A stretch of 64,000 nucleotides of DNA from Leptospira inadai serovar Lyme str. 10 (GTDB lineage Bacteria > Spirochaetota > Leptospiria > Leptospirales > Leptospiraceae), in the NCBI RefSeq assembly GCF_000243675.2, contig NZ_AHMM02000017.1, positions 496,001-560,000 of the forward strand, in the 5' to 3' direction. Shown in pieces: positions 54,614 through 64,000 of this stretch. Both the position numbers and the translations under genes were made by a program. The stretch's first letter is position 1; each line of letters begins with the position of its first letter. The notes below the pieces were generated by a model, which was given only the letters and a program-made list of their open reading frames with translations, was not told the DNA's origin and ran no database searches.

Positions 54614-54824
54614 TAGTTTTAATATCAAACAAAAAGAAAATTACTTCTCTTTGATGCACTAAAACCGATTTCCTCTTATCCTGAGTAGGAAAAGCGATAA
54701 ATTCATTCCGGAATCCTAGGATCGAAGCCCTCGCGTCGAAATGCTTTAGATTTTTTCTCGCTTTACGCGATTCCGGCTAGAGGATATAACAGCTTCGCGA
54801 TTCTCGATGAGGAAATAAATCACA

Positions 54825-55829
54825 ATGATCAATCACCAATACCGTCTTGCTGCTCGTCCCGTCGGCTTACCGAAACAGACAGATTGGACATACACCGAAG
54901 AGCCGACACGTTCTCCTTCCGATGGAGAAATTCTTGTTAAGATATTATATATTTCTTTAGATCCCGCGATGCGCGGATGGATGAACGACGTGAAATCATA
55001 TGTTCCGCCGGTGCGAATCGGTGAAGTGATGCGAGCGGGAGCGATCGGTAAAATCATCGAATCCAAACATCCCGACTTCAAGATCGGAGAATACGTTTAT
55101 GGAATTTTCGGAGTGCAGGAATATGCCGTCTCCAACGGAAAAGGCGTAACCAAAGTGGATCCCTCCTTAGCACCTTTGCCTACCTACCTCGGAACCTTAG
55201 GAATGCCGGGCATGACCGCTTACTTCGGACTCTTAGATGTAGGAAAGGCAAAATCCGAAGACGTCGTCGTCGTGTCCGGAGCCGCAGGAGCCGTGGGAAT
55301 GCTCGTCGGACAGATCGCAAAGATCAAAGGATGCCGCGTCATCGGGATCGCGGGAGGATCCGACAAATGCAAGTACATTGTGGACGAACTAGGTTTCGAT
55401 GCTGCAATCGACTACAAATCGGAGGATGTCAAGAAATCGCTTCGCAAACATTGCTTAAAGGGAATCGACGTGTATTTCGATAACGTCGGAGGAGAAATCC
55501 TGGACGCGGCCATGACTCGCTTGGCAAAACATGCAAGAATCGTAATATGCGGAGCGATCTCCCAATACAATAATACCGAAGCACCCCAAGGCCCGCGAAA
55601 CTATATGGCCCTTTTAGTGTCTCGCGCAAGGATGGAAGGCTTCGTAGTCTTCGATTATGAAGATAGATATGCGGAGGCGATCCGGGAAATGTCCGGCTGG
55701 ATGGCGGAAGAAAAACTAAAGTCCAGAGAGGACATCGTAAAAGGGCTTTCCACCTTTCCGGAAACGCTCCTCCAATTGTTTAAAGGCGGCAATACGGGGA
55801 AATTAGTCCTCGAAGTTGCCTCGGATTAA
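54825..55829 (+). CDS. NADPH-dependent MDR oxidoreductase (CurA/LTB4DH-like)
   Basis: A 334-residue zinc-free medium-chain reductase. The N-terminal region has the LDPAMRGWMND motif and GEVMRAGAIGKI; the catalytic/cofactor region has GTLGMPGMTAYFGLLD and VVVSGAAGAVGMLVGQIAK (AxxGxxG Rossmann), then YFDNVGGEILDAAM. These are hallmarks of the leukotriene B4 12-hydroxydehydrogenase/prostaglandin reductase/CurA group, which saturates alpha,beta-unsaturated carbonyls with NADPH. With the oleate hydratase upstream it may belong to a lipid or electrophile metabolism cluster. That link is inference. Confidence 0.9.
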   Translation: MINHQYRLAARPVGLPKQTDWTYTEEPTRSPSDGEILVKILYISLDPAMRGWMNDVKSYVPPVRIGEVMRAGAIGKIIESKHPDFKIGEYVYGIFGVQEYAVSNGKGVTKVDPSLAPLPTYLGTLGMPGMTAYFGLLDVGKAKSEDVVVVSGAAGAVGMLVGQIAKIKGCRVIGIAGGSDKCKYIVDELGFDAAIDYKSEDVKKSLRKHCLKGIDVYFDNVGGEILDAAMTRLAKHARIVICGAISQYNNTEAPQGPRNYMALLVSRARMEGFVVFDYEDRYAEAIREMSGWMAEEKLKSREDIVKGLSTFPETLLQLFKGGNTGKLVLEVASD

Positions 55830-56101
55830 GCGGCCCGTTCGTTCCGTAGAATATATCCTCGCCTGACAAAAAAAGACTTGCTTCGATTCATAATATAACC
55901 AACAAGATATATAATGAATCTATTGGATTTTCGGGTATCCCCGTTAACGGGCGCCCGAAGCCGATTCTTAGCCGCGACCTCGCCTTAGCGTTCGGACCCC
56001 GTAGCCAGGCTAGAACCGCGTTTTAGGAAGAGCCTTCTCGCGACGGGGTCCAATGCGATCGGCTAAGTAAAACTCGTGGAAACGGAAAGTAAGGAAATAC
56101 T

Positions 56102-56959
56102 ATGAAAAAAATCACGCCATTCTTAATGTTCGATAATAATCTAGGGGAAGCGGTGGAACTGTATACCTCGTCCTTTCGAAATTCGAGGGTGGAGAGTCGG
56201 ACCGGATCCGGAAAAACGATGCAATCCTCCGCCTTCTCTTTAAATGGACAGGAGTTCCTGACCTTCAACGGCGGGTCGCATTTTAAGTTCACCCCTGCAA
56301 TTTCTTTTTTCGTAAACTGCAAAACCTTGGACGAAGTGGACCGGTTATGGTCCAAGCTTAGTAAAGACGGCTTCGTCCTCATGGAATTAAATAGCTATCC
56401 TTTCAGCGAAAAATTCGGATGGGTTCAGGACAGATTCGGAGTTTCGTGGCAACTGAATTTATCGAAGGAGGAAGAAAAAATCTATCCGTTCTTATTATTC
56501 TCGGGACAGCAGCAGGGAAGAGTGGAGGAAGCGATCGACTTCTATACTTCCCAGTTTCCCGATTCCAAGATCCTTAACATGCAACGTTATACGACAAGCG
56601 AAGGAGAAAAAGAAGGAACCGTTAAGCGATCCATATTCTCGCTTTCAGGCCAAGAATTTATGGCTGTCGATAGCCCAATTCCGCATCCGCTTACCTTCAG
56701 CGAGGCGATTTCTCTTTTCGTGAGATGTGAAACTCAGACAGAAATAGACGAACGATGGGAAACCATTTCCGTCGGAGGCGAAAAACAGAAATGCGGATGG
56801 CTAAAAGATAAATTCGGAGTAAGCTGGCAAATCATTCCGCCGACTTTGGGGGAAATGCTGCAAGACGAGGACCCTCAAAAATCGCAACGAGTCCTGCACG
56901 CGATGCTAAAAATGGACAAGATCGATATCGCCGAATTGAAGCGAGCCTATAACGGTTGA
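56102..56959 (+). CDS. Tandem PhnB/VOC domain protein
   Basis: A 285-residue protein with two copies of the PhnB-type (3-dmu-9_3-mt) VOC domain. The first (about residues 2-125) begins ITPFLMFDNNLGEAVELYTS and has FLTFNGG...FKFTPAISFFVNC and GWVQDRFGVSWQLN. The second (about 133-265) repeats this with YPFLLFSGQQQGRVEEAIDF, MAVDSP and CGWLKDKFGVSWQII. Many relatives are of unknown function; antibiotic or toxin binding and metal-dependent enzymes are known in the superfamily. The first bases after the gene include a chance small frame. Confidence 0.83.
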   Translation: MKKITPFLMFDNNLGEAVELYTSSFRNSRVESRTGSGKTMQSSAFSLNGQEFLTFNGGSHFKFTPAISFFVNCKTLDEVDRLWSKLSKDGFVLMELNSYPFSEKFGWVQDRFGVSWQLNLSKEEEKIYPFLLFSGQQQGRVEEAIDFYTSQFPDSKILNMQRYTTSEGEKEGTVKRSIFSLSGQEFMAVDSPIPHPLTFSEAISLFVRCETQTEIDERWETISVGGEKQKCGWLKDKFGVSWQIIPPTLGEMLQDEDPQKSQRVLHAMLKMDKIDIAELKRAYNG

Positions 56960-57118
56960 ATTCGATCCCGACGAATACTTGGAATTCGTACGAAAAAACG
57001 ATATGTCGGAAACGTATGAGATTCGCGGGGCGTTCCCACACGCTCTGCCGGTTTCATAAAAAACTTTCTCTAACTAGGTGTGGTCGGGCTACTACGGACT
57101 ACGCGTCCTTCGTATCCC

Positions 57119-57440
57119 TAACGCAGCGACCCATAGGGAGCGAGTTAACGACTGCGCAAGCAAGTCGGTGCAATCGCCAGATTGCAAACGAGTGCAAAGT
57201 TAAAATCAAAACCGGCAACCATAATCGTAAGCGCAAATCAAATCAACATGCTGCATTCTAACGCAGCGACCCATAGGGAGCGAGTTAACGACTGCGCAAG
57301 CGAATCGGTGCAATCGCCAGATTGCAAACGAAATCAAAGTCAAAATCAAAACCGGCAACTACAATCGTAAGCACAAATAAAATCAACATGTTGCATTCTA
57401 ACGCAGCGACCCATAGGGAGCAAGTTAACGACCTTACGAA
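57119..57440. repeat. 140-bp tandem repeat, 2.3 copies
   Basis: TAACGCAGCGACCCATAGGG begins at 57119, 57259 and 57399, so the period is exactly 140 bp. The unit contains AGCGAGTTAACGACTGCGCA, the hairpin TGCAATCGCCAGATTGCA and an AAAATCAAAACCGGCAAC spacer. The last copy is partial. The units differ by a few substitutions, for example GCAAGCAAGTCGG versus GCAAGCGAATCGG. Short frames through it are translations of the repeat. It is unrelated to the 165-bp element. Confidence 0.85.
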
Positions 57441-57811
57441 CGATCTTGCCTTCAACTCACAAGGGCTAAGGCGTCTATTTCGGATACTCTATTTAAAATC
57501 CCTATGAAATCCTCTATAAAGCGGTTGATCGGCAGAAAAGTCATTGCCAACGTTTCTATCTCCCCTGTAAAGAAACTCTGGAATTCCTTCTTTATCGCAG
57601 TTCATTCATCTTTAAACAAATTTCAGATAAATATTTTAATCGTAGGATTTCAAATATTTTTCCAATCGGAATCTCGAGCGGAATTTTATTTAAACCGTTT
57701 TATAAATTTCTAAAGTTTTTCCGTCGCGCCTAGATGCAGAGCGGAATATTCTCTTTTTGTACGTTTGGTCTCCGTTCCGCCTCGGGAGAATTTCAGGTAT
57801 AAAAGCCGATA
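57441..57811. other. Non-coding region upstream of the hydrolase remnant
   Basis: About 370 bp of AT-rich DNA after the tandem repeat. A 69-codon frame (57504-57713) has no family resemblance or ribosome site. No other feature is visible. Confidence 0.4.
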
Positions 57812-58533
57812 TTAATTCGAAGACCCTAAAAAATCCTCGATTAATGCTGCGGTTAATTCGTGATACCTACTCTTTTCTTGAGACATTATAGCCTCCCCCA
57901 AATAATCTCCATGCCCGCCTGGCAGAATCAAAAGTCTGGAATCCGGGAACAGACGGACTAGCTCAACCGCATGTTCCGGCTTCGGAATATCTTTATCTCC
58001 GAGAAGCACCAGAACGGGAGCCTTAAACGAGCGAATCTCGCTCTCCTTAAGGTCCGGAAAATTGCGCATCCTGTCCACGTCCTTATCGAACATATTTCTT
58101 AATTTTTGAGGATCGGGATTCACCTTCAGAAACGCGTCCTTGAGAACCTGAGGCATATCCGAAAAAGTAGCCTGCTTCATAGAGGTCCAAAACTGAGGAT
58201 AGGTTCCCTCTTTCTTCGTCATAGAAGAAGCAAACACCATCCTCCGAACTAATCGCGGATGACGTATTGCGACTTGCAAGGCCACGTTTGCACCGTTACT
58301 AAACCCGAGCAGGTCCGCTTTCTCCACTTTTAAAAATTTAAGAAGGGCAACGACGTCCTCTGCGGAAGTTTCAAACCTTACCGGTCCTTTCCGATCCGTC
58401 GTTCTTCCGTGAGCCTGTTCCTCTAGGGCGATTACTTTTCGATGCTTTGCGAATATCGGAAGAATCCTACTATAAGTGACTTCGATCGTCGATCCTCCTC
58501 CGTTCAGTAAAACCAGAGGAGTTCCCTTGATCG
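57812..58533 (-). pseudogene. Truncated alpha/beta hydrolase
   Basis: The minus strand encodes most of an alpha/beta hydrolase: PLVLLNGGGSTIEVTYSRIL (oxyanion loop region), VIALEEQAHGRT, the nucleophile elbow LLGFSNGANVALQVA (Ser in GFSNG), a cap, VLVLLGDKDIPKPEH (acid) and LPGGHGDYL (His). The frame is open to 58543, with a stop codon (TAA at 58544-58546) inside the left terminal repeat of a small inserted element, and no start codon occurs before the GTG at 58327, which is too late to include the oxyanion loop. About 20-30 N-terminal residues, and the promoter, have been lost. The sequence upstream of the element does not restore them. A shortened product from GTG 58327 is unlikely to be active. 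Confidence 0.8.
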
Positions 58534-58737
58534 AGTCATAACCTTACCCACAAGTCTAATCAGTCTCCAGTCTTTCGATTCTCCGTCCCTGTTCAAACTC
58601 CATCATAACTCCCAATCGATCCGACCGAAGTCACGACTTCCGTCCTGTAGTATCTCGTTCAGAATGATCGGTAGATTCCCCGTCCTCTCTTCTCTGACTT
58701 CCGTCCTCTGGCTGATCTTGCGGGTAAGGTTATGACT
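58534..58737. mobile_element. 204-bp element with 21-bp terminal inverted repeats (MITE-like)
   Basis: The left end AGTCATAACCTTACCCACAA (continued to G, 58534-58554) and the right end (58717-58737, ending GGTAAGGTTATGACT) are reverse complements over 21 bp with a single mismatch. The interior (GTCCTCTCTTCTCTGACTTCC, etc.) has no open frame of note. No transposase is encoded, so it would be a non-autonomous element mobilised in trans. Flanking bases (TTGATCG and GCCTATT) show no clear target duplication. It sits at the truncated 5' end of the hydrolase gene. Confidence 0.7.
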
Positions 58738-58956
58738 GCCTATTGCAGATATCAGCCCTTCTTCGCTTTCTATCTAATAGCTAACTATCCGTAGAATCTT
58801 CCTTGAATCTCAGCGATTCGAGATACAATTAAAAATTTGAATTTCGATTTCGTTAGAATCCGGTCTTTTAAATTTGCTGCCTTTGTTTCTTCCTTCCCTT
58901 GACCTCACCGCGGTTTTTGTCAGTTTTGCCAAACAGACCGCCGGAATTAGGAACGA

Positions 58957-61900
58957 ATGAGAGCAATTATAGAATCGTTTATTAAGAACCGATTATTTTT
59001 CTATCTAGGAACCAGCTTTGTTTTCCTAGCGGGAATCGTATCTTTGTTAGGCTTGCGTCGGGACACATTTCCAAATGTGGACATGAAGCAGCTCGTAATT
59101 ACGACGAAGTTTCCGGGAGCGGCACCGGCCGATGTGGAGCTTCGGGTCACATATCCGATCGAAGAGAAAATTAAGGAAATTGACGGAATCGACGAAATAC
59201 GTTCTTTTTCCAGGAATTCTGCGTCGGATATAGATGTTCGGGTTAGTCTGGAAGAAAAGGACCCTGAAAAAATTTTAGACGAGATTCGCCGTGCGGTTGA
59301 CAATGCGATTTCGGAATTTCCGCCTCAAGTCACCGAAAAACCGAAAATCATAGAAAGAAAATCGAGTTCGTATCCTGTTTTGGAATTTTCCGTCTTTGGA
59401 GGGAAAGACGAAATCGAGCTACATACGACGGCGGAGTTTTTGGAGAGAGAGCTAGAAAAAATTTCCGGAGTGGCTCGTGTGGATGTCTTCGGAAAGCGGG
59501 ATCGCGAATGGCAGATATTGGTGAACGCGAATCGATTGAAACAATATCAATTGGATCTTTCCGACATTACCACCGCGATTCGAAATCGGAATGTGAATTT
59601 ACCGGCCGGGTCCGTGGATTCCGAAACGGCGTTCGACCTTAGAATCGACGGAGAATTTAGAAATCCATCGGATATCTATAAAATTCCGATTCGCACCAAC
59701 GATCTTTTTTCCAAAGTCGAATTGGGAAGTCTTGCTCGAGTCGAAGATACTTTCGAATATCCCAGGTTTCTCGCGATCGCGAACGGGAAACAAGGCCTGA
59801 TTCTCTCCGTAGTCAAAAAGGAGAGAGCAGACGCGATTGATGTAGCCGATCATGTGCGAAAACGTTTGGCCGAATTGAAAAAAACGGCTCCGCCTGAAAT
59901 TAAAACGGTGACGTTAAGCGACGAAGCAAAGCGGACTAGTAAGCGTTTGGATATCGTTTCCAATAATGCCTTAATCGGATTTTGCATCGTTTTCGGTATC
60001 TTGTTTCTTTTCCTGGATTTCAGGACGGCTACAATTACTTCCTTATCGCTTCCCATTTCCATGTTGATGACCTTTGCCGTGCTTCCTTTCTTCGACGTAT
60101 CCTTCAATATGATTTCCATGATGGGATTGATCATCGCTCTCGGAATGCTCGTCGACAACTCGATCGTGATCTCGGAGAACATTTACACATATCTAGGCAA
60201 GAACATGGATTCGTTTACCGCATCCGTTAAGGGAACTCTAGAAATGCTTGTTCCGATTTTCGGATCATACCTCACAACGGTTGCCGCGTTTCTTCCCATG
60301 CTTTTCATGTCCGGCATCATGGGAAAGTTCGTTTGGCAAATTCCTCTCGTCGTAATCGTCGCTCTGACTGCTAGCTTGATAGAATCCTTTTTATTTTTGC
60401 CGGCGCGGATTACCGCATTCGCCAAAACTCCGGACCAATTAAAGCGGACGACCGGTTTTAGAAAAACCTTGGACGCTTTCTTTCATAGAATGGAGGAGCG
60501 CTTTTCGGACTTCGTAGCCTTTACGTTGCATCATAAATATTCCTCTTTCGTAATCATCTTGATTTTGATCCTGGCCTCGTTCGTTGCGTTGAGCCGGATG
60601 AAGTTCATTCTTTTCCCTAAGGAAGATATAGAAATTTTTACCGTCAAAGCGGAATTTCCCAGCTCGTTTCGAATCTATCAAACTAGGGAAAAAATGAAAT
60701 ACATGGAGACAATCATTCAGAGTATTCCGCCGGACGAACTCGTGAGCTATTCCATTAAAATCGGAGTTCAACAAACCGATCCGGAAGATCCGCTTTCACG
60801 ATACGGGGAAAATCTAGGCGTGATTTTGGTTTATCTGACCCCCGAATCGGAAAGGAAACGAAAGGCGGGAGAAATCCTTGCTTCTCTGGAATCAGATTTT
60901 CGTAAGACTCCTAGTTTAGTGGACGTTTATATGGAGGAATTCGGAGCAGCCCCTCCGATCGGTGCGCCGATTACCGTATCAATATTAGGAAAAGATTATA
61001 AGGATTTGACGAAAGTTTCCGGGGAATTGCAGACTTTTCTGAAGACGATTCCGGGCGTGCATTCGGTTAGAGACGATTATCGGTACGGTCGTAAACAGCT
61101 ACAGGTTCGGTTGGACGAAGGCTTGGAAAGCTTTACCGGAGTTTCCACGTTTGCCGCGGCAAATATGCTTCGAACGGCGTACGACGGGGAACGGGCCGGA
61201 ACGGTAAGAAAGGGAAGAACTAAGATTTACCTTCGAGTCGTGTACGATAAGGATTTTAGAAAAAATCCGGACGAGATCAAACATATTCCGTTGCGGAATA
61301 AAGCCGGAAACATCACTCATTTGTCCAAAATCTCCAAAATGGAGCTGGTGGATTCTCCGGAACTTCTATCTCATCGCGAGTTTGAAAGGGCAATCACGGT
61401 GAATGCCGAAATTAAAATCGATCAGATTACGGCCCACGAAGCGAATTCGAAAATTATCGAAGTCTTTAAACCTTTGATCGAACGTCAATATCCCGGAGTT
61501 TCGCTGGTATTCGGCGGGGAAGAGAAGGATACGCAAAGATCCATGGAATCTTTAGGAAAAGCGGGTCTCTTGGCCTTGTTCGGAATTTTTGCCATTTTGG
61601 CTTTGACGATGCAGAATTTTTGGAAACCGTTTCTGATTCTGAGTACGATTCCGCTAGGAATCATGGGAATCGTACTCGGGTTTCCCCTTTCAGGTAAGTC
61701 GATCAGCTTCCTTGCAATGATCGGAATTATCGGACTCGCCGGCGTGCTTGTAAACGCATCCATCGTTCTTGTGGATTGTATCGATTCGATTCAAAAAGGA
61801 TCCTCGGATTCTATGGACGAAATTCTGCTGGAAGCAAGTCGAAGAAGATTTCGCCCGATTCTTTTAACAACGCTTACGACGGTTGCCGGAATCCTTCCGA

Positions 61901-62067
61901 CGGCCTACGGGCTAGGAGGAACGGATCCGGTCCTGGTTCCTATGACTTTGGCTCTTGGTTGGGGGCTTGGATTCGGCACATTTGGGAGTCTACTTTATGT
62001 GCCGGTCACTCTCTCCGTTTTTCACCGGTTTGCTTCGAAACAGAGCAGACGGAAGACAGGTCATTGA
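58957..62067 (+). CDS. RND superfamily efflux transporter (AcrB/HAE1-like)
   Basis: A 1036-residue resistance-nodulation-division pump with 12 membrane segments: one at about residues 12-31, a periplasmic domain, five or six segments at 330-480, a second periplasmic domain (about 540-830) and the remaining segments at 840-1020. Seen: [20 protein letters not shown] near the N-terminus, [19 protein letters not shown] (proton-relay Asp in TM4, about residue 397), and [18 protein letters not shown] in the second half. No membrane-fusion protein or TolC gene is adjacent, so partners must be supplied from elsewhere. The last residues and stop codon lie within a repeat copy (from about 62046), so the original C-terminus is replaced by [10 protein letters not shown]. 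Confidence 0.9.
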   Translation: MRAIIESFIKNRLFFYLGTSFVFLAGIVSLLGLRRDTFPNVDMKQLVITTKFPGAAPADVELRVTYPIEEKIKEIDGIDEIRSFSRNSASDIDVRVSLEEKDPEKILDEIRRAVDNAISEFPPQVTEKPKIIERKSSSYPVLEFSVFGGKDEIELHTTAEFLERELEKISGVARVDVFGKRDREWQILVNANRLKQYQLDLSDITTAIRNRNVNLPAGSVDSETAFDLRIDGEFRNPSDIYKIPIRTNDLFSKVELGSLARVEDTFEYPRFLAIANGKQGLILSVVKKERADAIDVADHVRKRLAELKKTAPPEIKTVTLSDEAKRTSKRLDIVSNNALIGFCIVFGILFLFLDFRTATITSLSLPISMLMTFAVLPFFDVSFNMISMMGLIIALGMLVDNSIVISENIYTYLGKNMDSFTASVKGTLEMLVPIFGSYLTTVAAFLPMLFMSGIMGKFVWQIPLVVIVALTASLIESFLFLPARITAFAKTPDQLKRTTGFRKTLDAFFHRMEERFSDFVAFTLHHKYSSFVIILILILASFVALSRMKFILFPKEDIEIFTVKAEFPSSFRIYQTREKMKYMETIIQSIPPDELVSYSIKIGVQQTDPEDPLSRYGENLGVILVYLTPESERKRKAGEILASLESDFRKTPSLVDVYMEEFGAAPPIGAPITVSILGKDYKDLTKVSGELQTFLKTIPGVHSVRDDYRYGRKQLQVRLDEGLESFTGVSTFAAANMLRTAYDGERAGTVRKGRTKIYLRVVYDKDFRKNPDEIKHIPLRNKAGNITHLSKISKMELVDSPELLSHREFERAITVNAEIKIDQITAHEANSKIIEVFKPLIERQYPGVSLVFGGEEKDTQRSMESLGKAGLLALFGIFAILALTMQNFWKPFLILSTIPLGIMGIVLGFPLSGKSISFLAMIGIIGLAGVLVNASIVLVDCIDSIQKGSSDSMDEILLEASRRRFRPILLTTLTTVAGILPTAYGLGGTDPVLVPMTLALGWGLGFGTFGSLLYVPVTLSVFHRFASKQSRRKTGH

Positions 62068-62205
62068 CGAGCAGAGTTTCCAGGTTCTAGAGAAAGATTC
62101 TTACGTTAACAGTGGATTTTTCCTCTACCCCTGTTGCCTTTCCTATACCGAGCAGCTTCAGTCCAGCATGAGCAAAGCGAACGCGTCCGTCTTCAGTCGC
62201 CTGCT
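62046..62205. repeat. Copy of the ~165-bp inverted-repeat-ended element
   Basis: It starts AGACGGAAGACAGGTCATTG and includes AGCAGAGTTTCCAGGTTCTA, an AGAAAGATTC stretch, GTTAACAGTGGATTTTTCC, CGAGCAGCTTCAGTCCAGCA and the right end GTCCGTCTTCAGTCGCCTG. The RND stop codon lies in its first 22 bp. It separates the pump from the Wadjet genes. Confidence 0.85.
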
Positions 62206-62232
62206 AAGGGGTCATTTTAAAAATATAATGAT

Positions 62233-63399
62233 CTATAAATAGAATAATTTTTCTTTAATATACTCATGGGGAATTCGCTCTTGCTCCAAACGATTTTTGG
62301 ATCCTAAGGACCTTAGATATTCGCAAAGTTCCTTTTCGGATTCCGTCAAGTAATCCAATTTGGAAGACTTAGAATAAACTCCATCTACCGCAAAATTCCG
62401 AAATCTTACGAAAGTTTCCTTATCCATCAGAAAGGATTTAGTCTGGAAATACTGCTCTCTTAGTAAAGACAGGATTTCAAATCCTTGGACGTCTATGTCT
62501 CCCCAATACAAGATCTCCATTTTGTCCATCCAAATGCAGTCCTTAAGAATTCCAAGACCATATCCTTTTCCGAAAACGGCAATCGCTCCCGAAAGCTTCG
62601 GGAAAGTCAGGAAATTATCGATATTAGAAAAATTCGTCTTATTCTCCAGGATAAAAACACGGTGACATCCGGCTAGATGTAGATTGCGAAATTCGGAGAT
62701 CGGAATACTTATATCCAATAATCCACCGCTAGATTCCTGGGCGATTTTCGGATCCAATATACGGAAACGAACCAAAGCTTCCGTCTTTTTCAATCCGTAT
62801 CGGGATTCGAAATCCTTTCCTTCCAAATCGATATTCTCCGGAATTAAAAAATCCAAAAGGTTTCTAAGCACTTTTTTATTTTCTTCGATAAATTTTGTAG
62901 AAACAGGAATAGGTAATTCACGAATGTATAACTCAGGTCTCGGGTTTTTTATAAAAAAGCGACAAACCGTAAGAAGATCTTCCCAATTTCCCGATTCTTC
63001 GATTACAAGAGAGGGATTTTTCAATATCCACTCCTTAAGTCCGGGAATTTTGGATAGGATAAGGTTGCAATCCGATCGATAAGACGAAAATTCCTCTTCC
63101 TTACGCAAAAAACGTAAAAAATCATTTTCCTCTTCAAACAGTATTTTCGATGGAAGAGTCTGGGTCCCGAATTTTCTTGTTTCCCTTTGAAAAGAAACTA
63201 ACAGGAATCCGAATCCTTTTTTTTCTTTGGATTCTTCTTTTAATTTTTCTAATAAAGACGAGTCGCGTATTACCTCTTCCGGGTCCGCTTTTCCCGCCGG
63301 AATTTCCCAAGGAAAAGATACCTCGCCCAGGATTACATGGTTCAAAACTTCATGATAGTATGATAAACATTTTTTACGAATTTCATCCGGAGAAATCAT
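62233..63399 (-). CDS. jetD: Wadjet anti-plasmid system nuclease subunit JetD
   Basis: A 388-residue DUF3322-DUF2220 protein. The N-terminal DUF3322 region (about residues 1-190) precedes the Toprim-like DUF2220 domain (about 200-385), whose active-site acids are in VFILENKTNF (Glu) and EILYWGDIDVQGFEIL (Asp-x-Asp). SLMDKETFVR-like SFLMDKETFVRFRNFAVDGV and PHEYIKEKL follow, as in known JetD. JetD cleaves closed-circular DNA after the SMC-like JetABC motor extrudes and recognises it. It starts 3 bp after the jetC stop codon, in the standard jetABCD order on the minus strand; jetA and jetB should lie to the right of the window. No other defence gene is present. Confidence 0.92.
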   Translation of the reverse strand: MISPDEIRKKCLSYYHEVLNHVILGEVSFPWEIPAGKADPEEVIRDSSLLEKLKEESKEKKGFGFLLVSFQRETRKFGTQTLPSKILFEEENDFLRFLRKEEEFSSYRSDCNLILSKIPGLKEWILKNPSLVIEESGNWEDLLTVCRFFIKNPRPELYIRELPIPVSTKFIEENKKVLRNLLDFLIPENIDLEGKDFESRYGLKKTEALVRFRILDPKIAQESSGGLLDISIPISEFRNLHLAGCHRVFILENKTNFSNIDNFLTFPKLSGAIAVFGKGYGLGILKDCIWMDKMEILYWGDIDVQGFEILSLLREQYFQTKSFLMDKETFVRFRNFAVDGVYSKSSKLDYLTESEKELCEYLRSLGSKNRLEQERIPHEYIKEKLFYL

Positions 63400-63402
63400 G
63401 AA

Positions 63403-64000
63403 TCAGAAATTTCCGGCTTTTCGATCGTCCATGCCTTCTTCTTCCGAATGTAATTTTTCCTTTGTAATCGGATAGACCTTGGATTCGTTGCCGTCAGAAT
63501 TGTTTTTCACAAAATACACGCTCTGCACGTACGGCTCTACCACCGCAATCTTATCCATCGGAGTCACGACTAATAATTGCAAACCCAATTGACGGAAAAG
63601 ATCCATTGCATACCTAGAATTTTCATTGTCCAAATTATTAAACATTTCGTCGATAACCACAAAACGAAACGAATTCGGTTCTCGAATTTTAAACTGGTAA
63701 GCGATCGCGGAAGCAAGGACCGTATACGCAAGTTTAACGGTTTGGCCACCCGATTTACCCGCCGAAGAATCATAAATCCGGATGATCTCGTCCGTATCCC
63801 TTTGGAATTCTGCCGCCTGGAAATCCAACCAATTTCTGGGATCCGTTACGAACCGGGACCAACGATCGGAGCCATTTTCTCCCTTTAATTTCCCGAGCAA
63901 CTCTCGGATCCTGGAAAATTTTTCCTCGTTATTGGAATTGTCTCCCATATCGGGAATACTATCCCGTAATAATTCTTTGAAACCAGTACTACCAATAATT
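63403..64000 (-). CDS. jetC: Wadjet SMC-like ATPase JetC, C-terminal part (continues past window edge)
   Basis: Only the C-terminal end (about 198 codons) of a large SMC-like protein is inside the window. The frame has no stop up to position 64000, so the Met codon at 63948 is internal. Seen: YDSSAGKSGGQTVKLAYTVL (ABC signature, about 63740-63790), FVVIDEMFNNLDNENS (Walker B and D-loop) and LVVTPMDKIAVVEPYV. The T-P-M-D-K element after the D-loop is the Wadjet/MukB-like form of the H-loop. JetC extrudes DNA as a dimer with JetA kleisin and JetB KITE subunits. It is co-transcribed with jetD. Confidence 0.9.
   Translation of the reverse strand, partial: IIGSTGFKELLRDSIPDMGDNSNNEEKFSRIRELLGKLKGENGSDRWSRFVTDPRNWLDFQAAEFQRDTDEIIRIYDSSAGKSGGQTVKLAYTVLASAIAYQFKIREPNSFRFVVIDEMFNNLDNENSRYAMDLFRQLGLQLLVVTPMDKIAVVEPYVQSVYFVKNNSDGNESKVYPITKEKLHSEEEGMDDRKAGNF

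Noticed and set aside
57182..57507. Lys/Asn-rich short frames in the tandem repeat
   Set aside because: They repeat every 140 bp with the DNA unit and have no other gene-like feature.

Overview
The window is a chromosomal segment from a spirochaete of the genus Leptospira. This rests on inference from gene content: spirochaetal lipoproteins with relaxed lipoboxes (Cys at about residue 18), a class III adenylate cyclase, a SpoIIE-type phosphatase fused to TPRs, frequent TTG and GTG starts, and moderate GC with TTCG/CGAA-rich coding sequence. The metabolic genes (AlkB-type alkane hydroxylase, oleate hydratase, FMO-type and PheA/TfdB-type monooxygenases, B12 lower-ligand synthesis) would fit an environmental or intermediate-clade species better than a host-restricted one. 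I cannot name the species.

Layout. 0-12 kb is housekeeping: the 3' part of lpxB, a minus-strand run (Rep/UvrD helicase, TPR lipoprotein, AsmA-like protein), NUDIX hydrolase, MFS transporter, M1 aminopeptidase and AlkB. 11.8-21.5 kb is an accessory zone. It holds a c-di-GMP phosphodiesterase, a monooxygenase/TetR/dihaem cytochrome operon, GC-rich palindromic DNA, a Cys-rich secreted protein, and two PIN-toxin/antitoxin modules interleaved with copies of a roughly 165-bp inverted-repeat-ended element. 21.7-27.9 kb is a phosphate-uptake block (OprO/P-like porin, small lipoprotein, pstSCAB). 28-38.7 kb carries a DinB-like protein with an ATP-grasp enzyme, an adenylate cyclase, a lipoprotein hydrolase, a metN scar, RecQ, a YadG/YadH-type ABC exporter, and a divergent AraC/NmrA pair. 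39-48 kb holds the SpoIIE/TPR phosphatase, two outer-membrane proteins, a BluB-CobT fusion and a TMEM175-like protein. 48.6-57 kb holds an FMO with a divergent TetR regulator, an ABC-F protein, oleate hydratase, an MDR reductase and a double-VOC protein. 57-64 kb holds a 140-bp tandem repeat, an alpha/beta hydrolase broken by a 204-bp element with 21-bp inverted ends, an RND pump, and the distal part (JetD plus the C-terminus of JetC) of a Wadjet defence system running off the right edge.

The strongest non-genic signal is the dispersed repeat family. About nine copies lie at 11.8-12.4, 19.9, 20.8-21.2, 21.3-21.5, 32.6 and 62.0 kb. Each has imperfect inverted ends (AGAGGACTGA..., TCAGTCCTCT) and most have an internal hairpin. 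Two host genes end inside a copy, and another copy abuts a metN fragment. The family therefore seems to act as an insertion and recombination substrate as well as a spacer. A second, unrelated small inverted-repeat element has truncated a hydrolase gene. The Wadjet genes are the only recognised defence system; the rest of its operon should lie just beyond position 64000.
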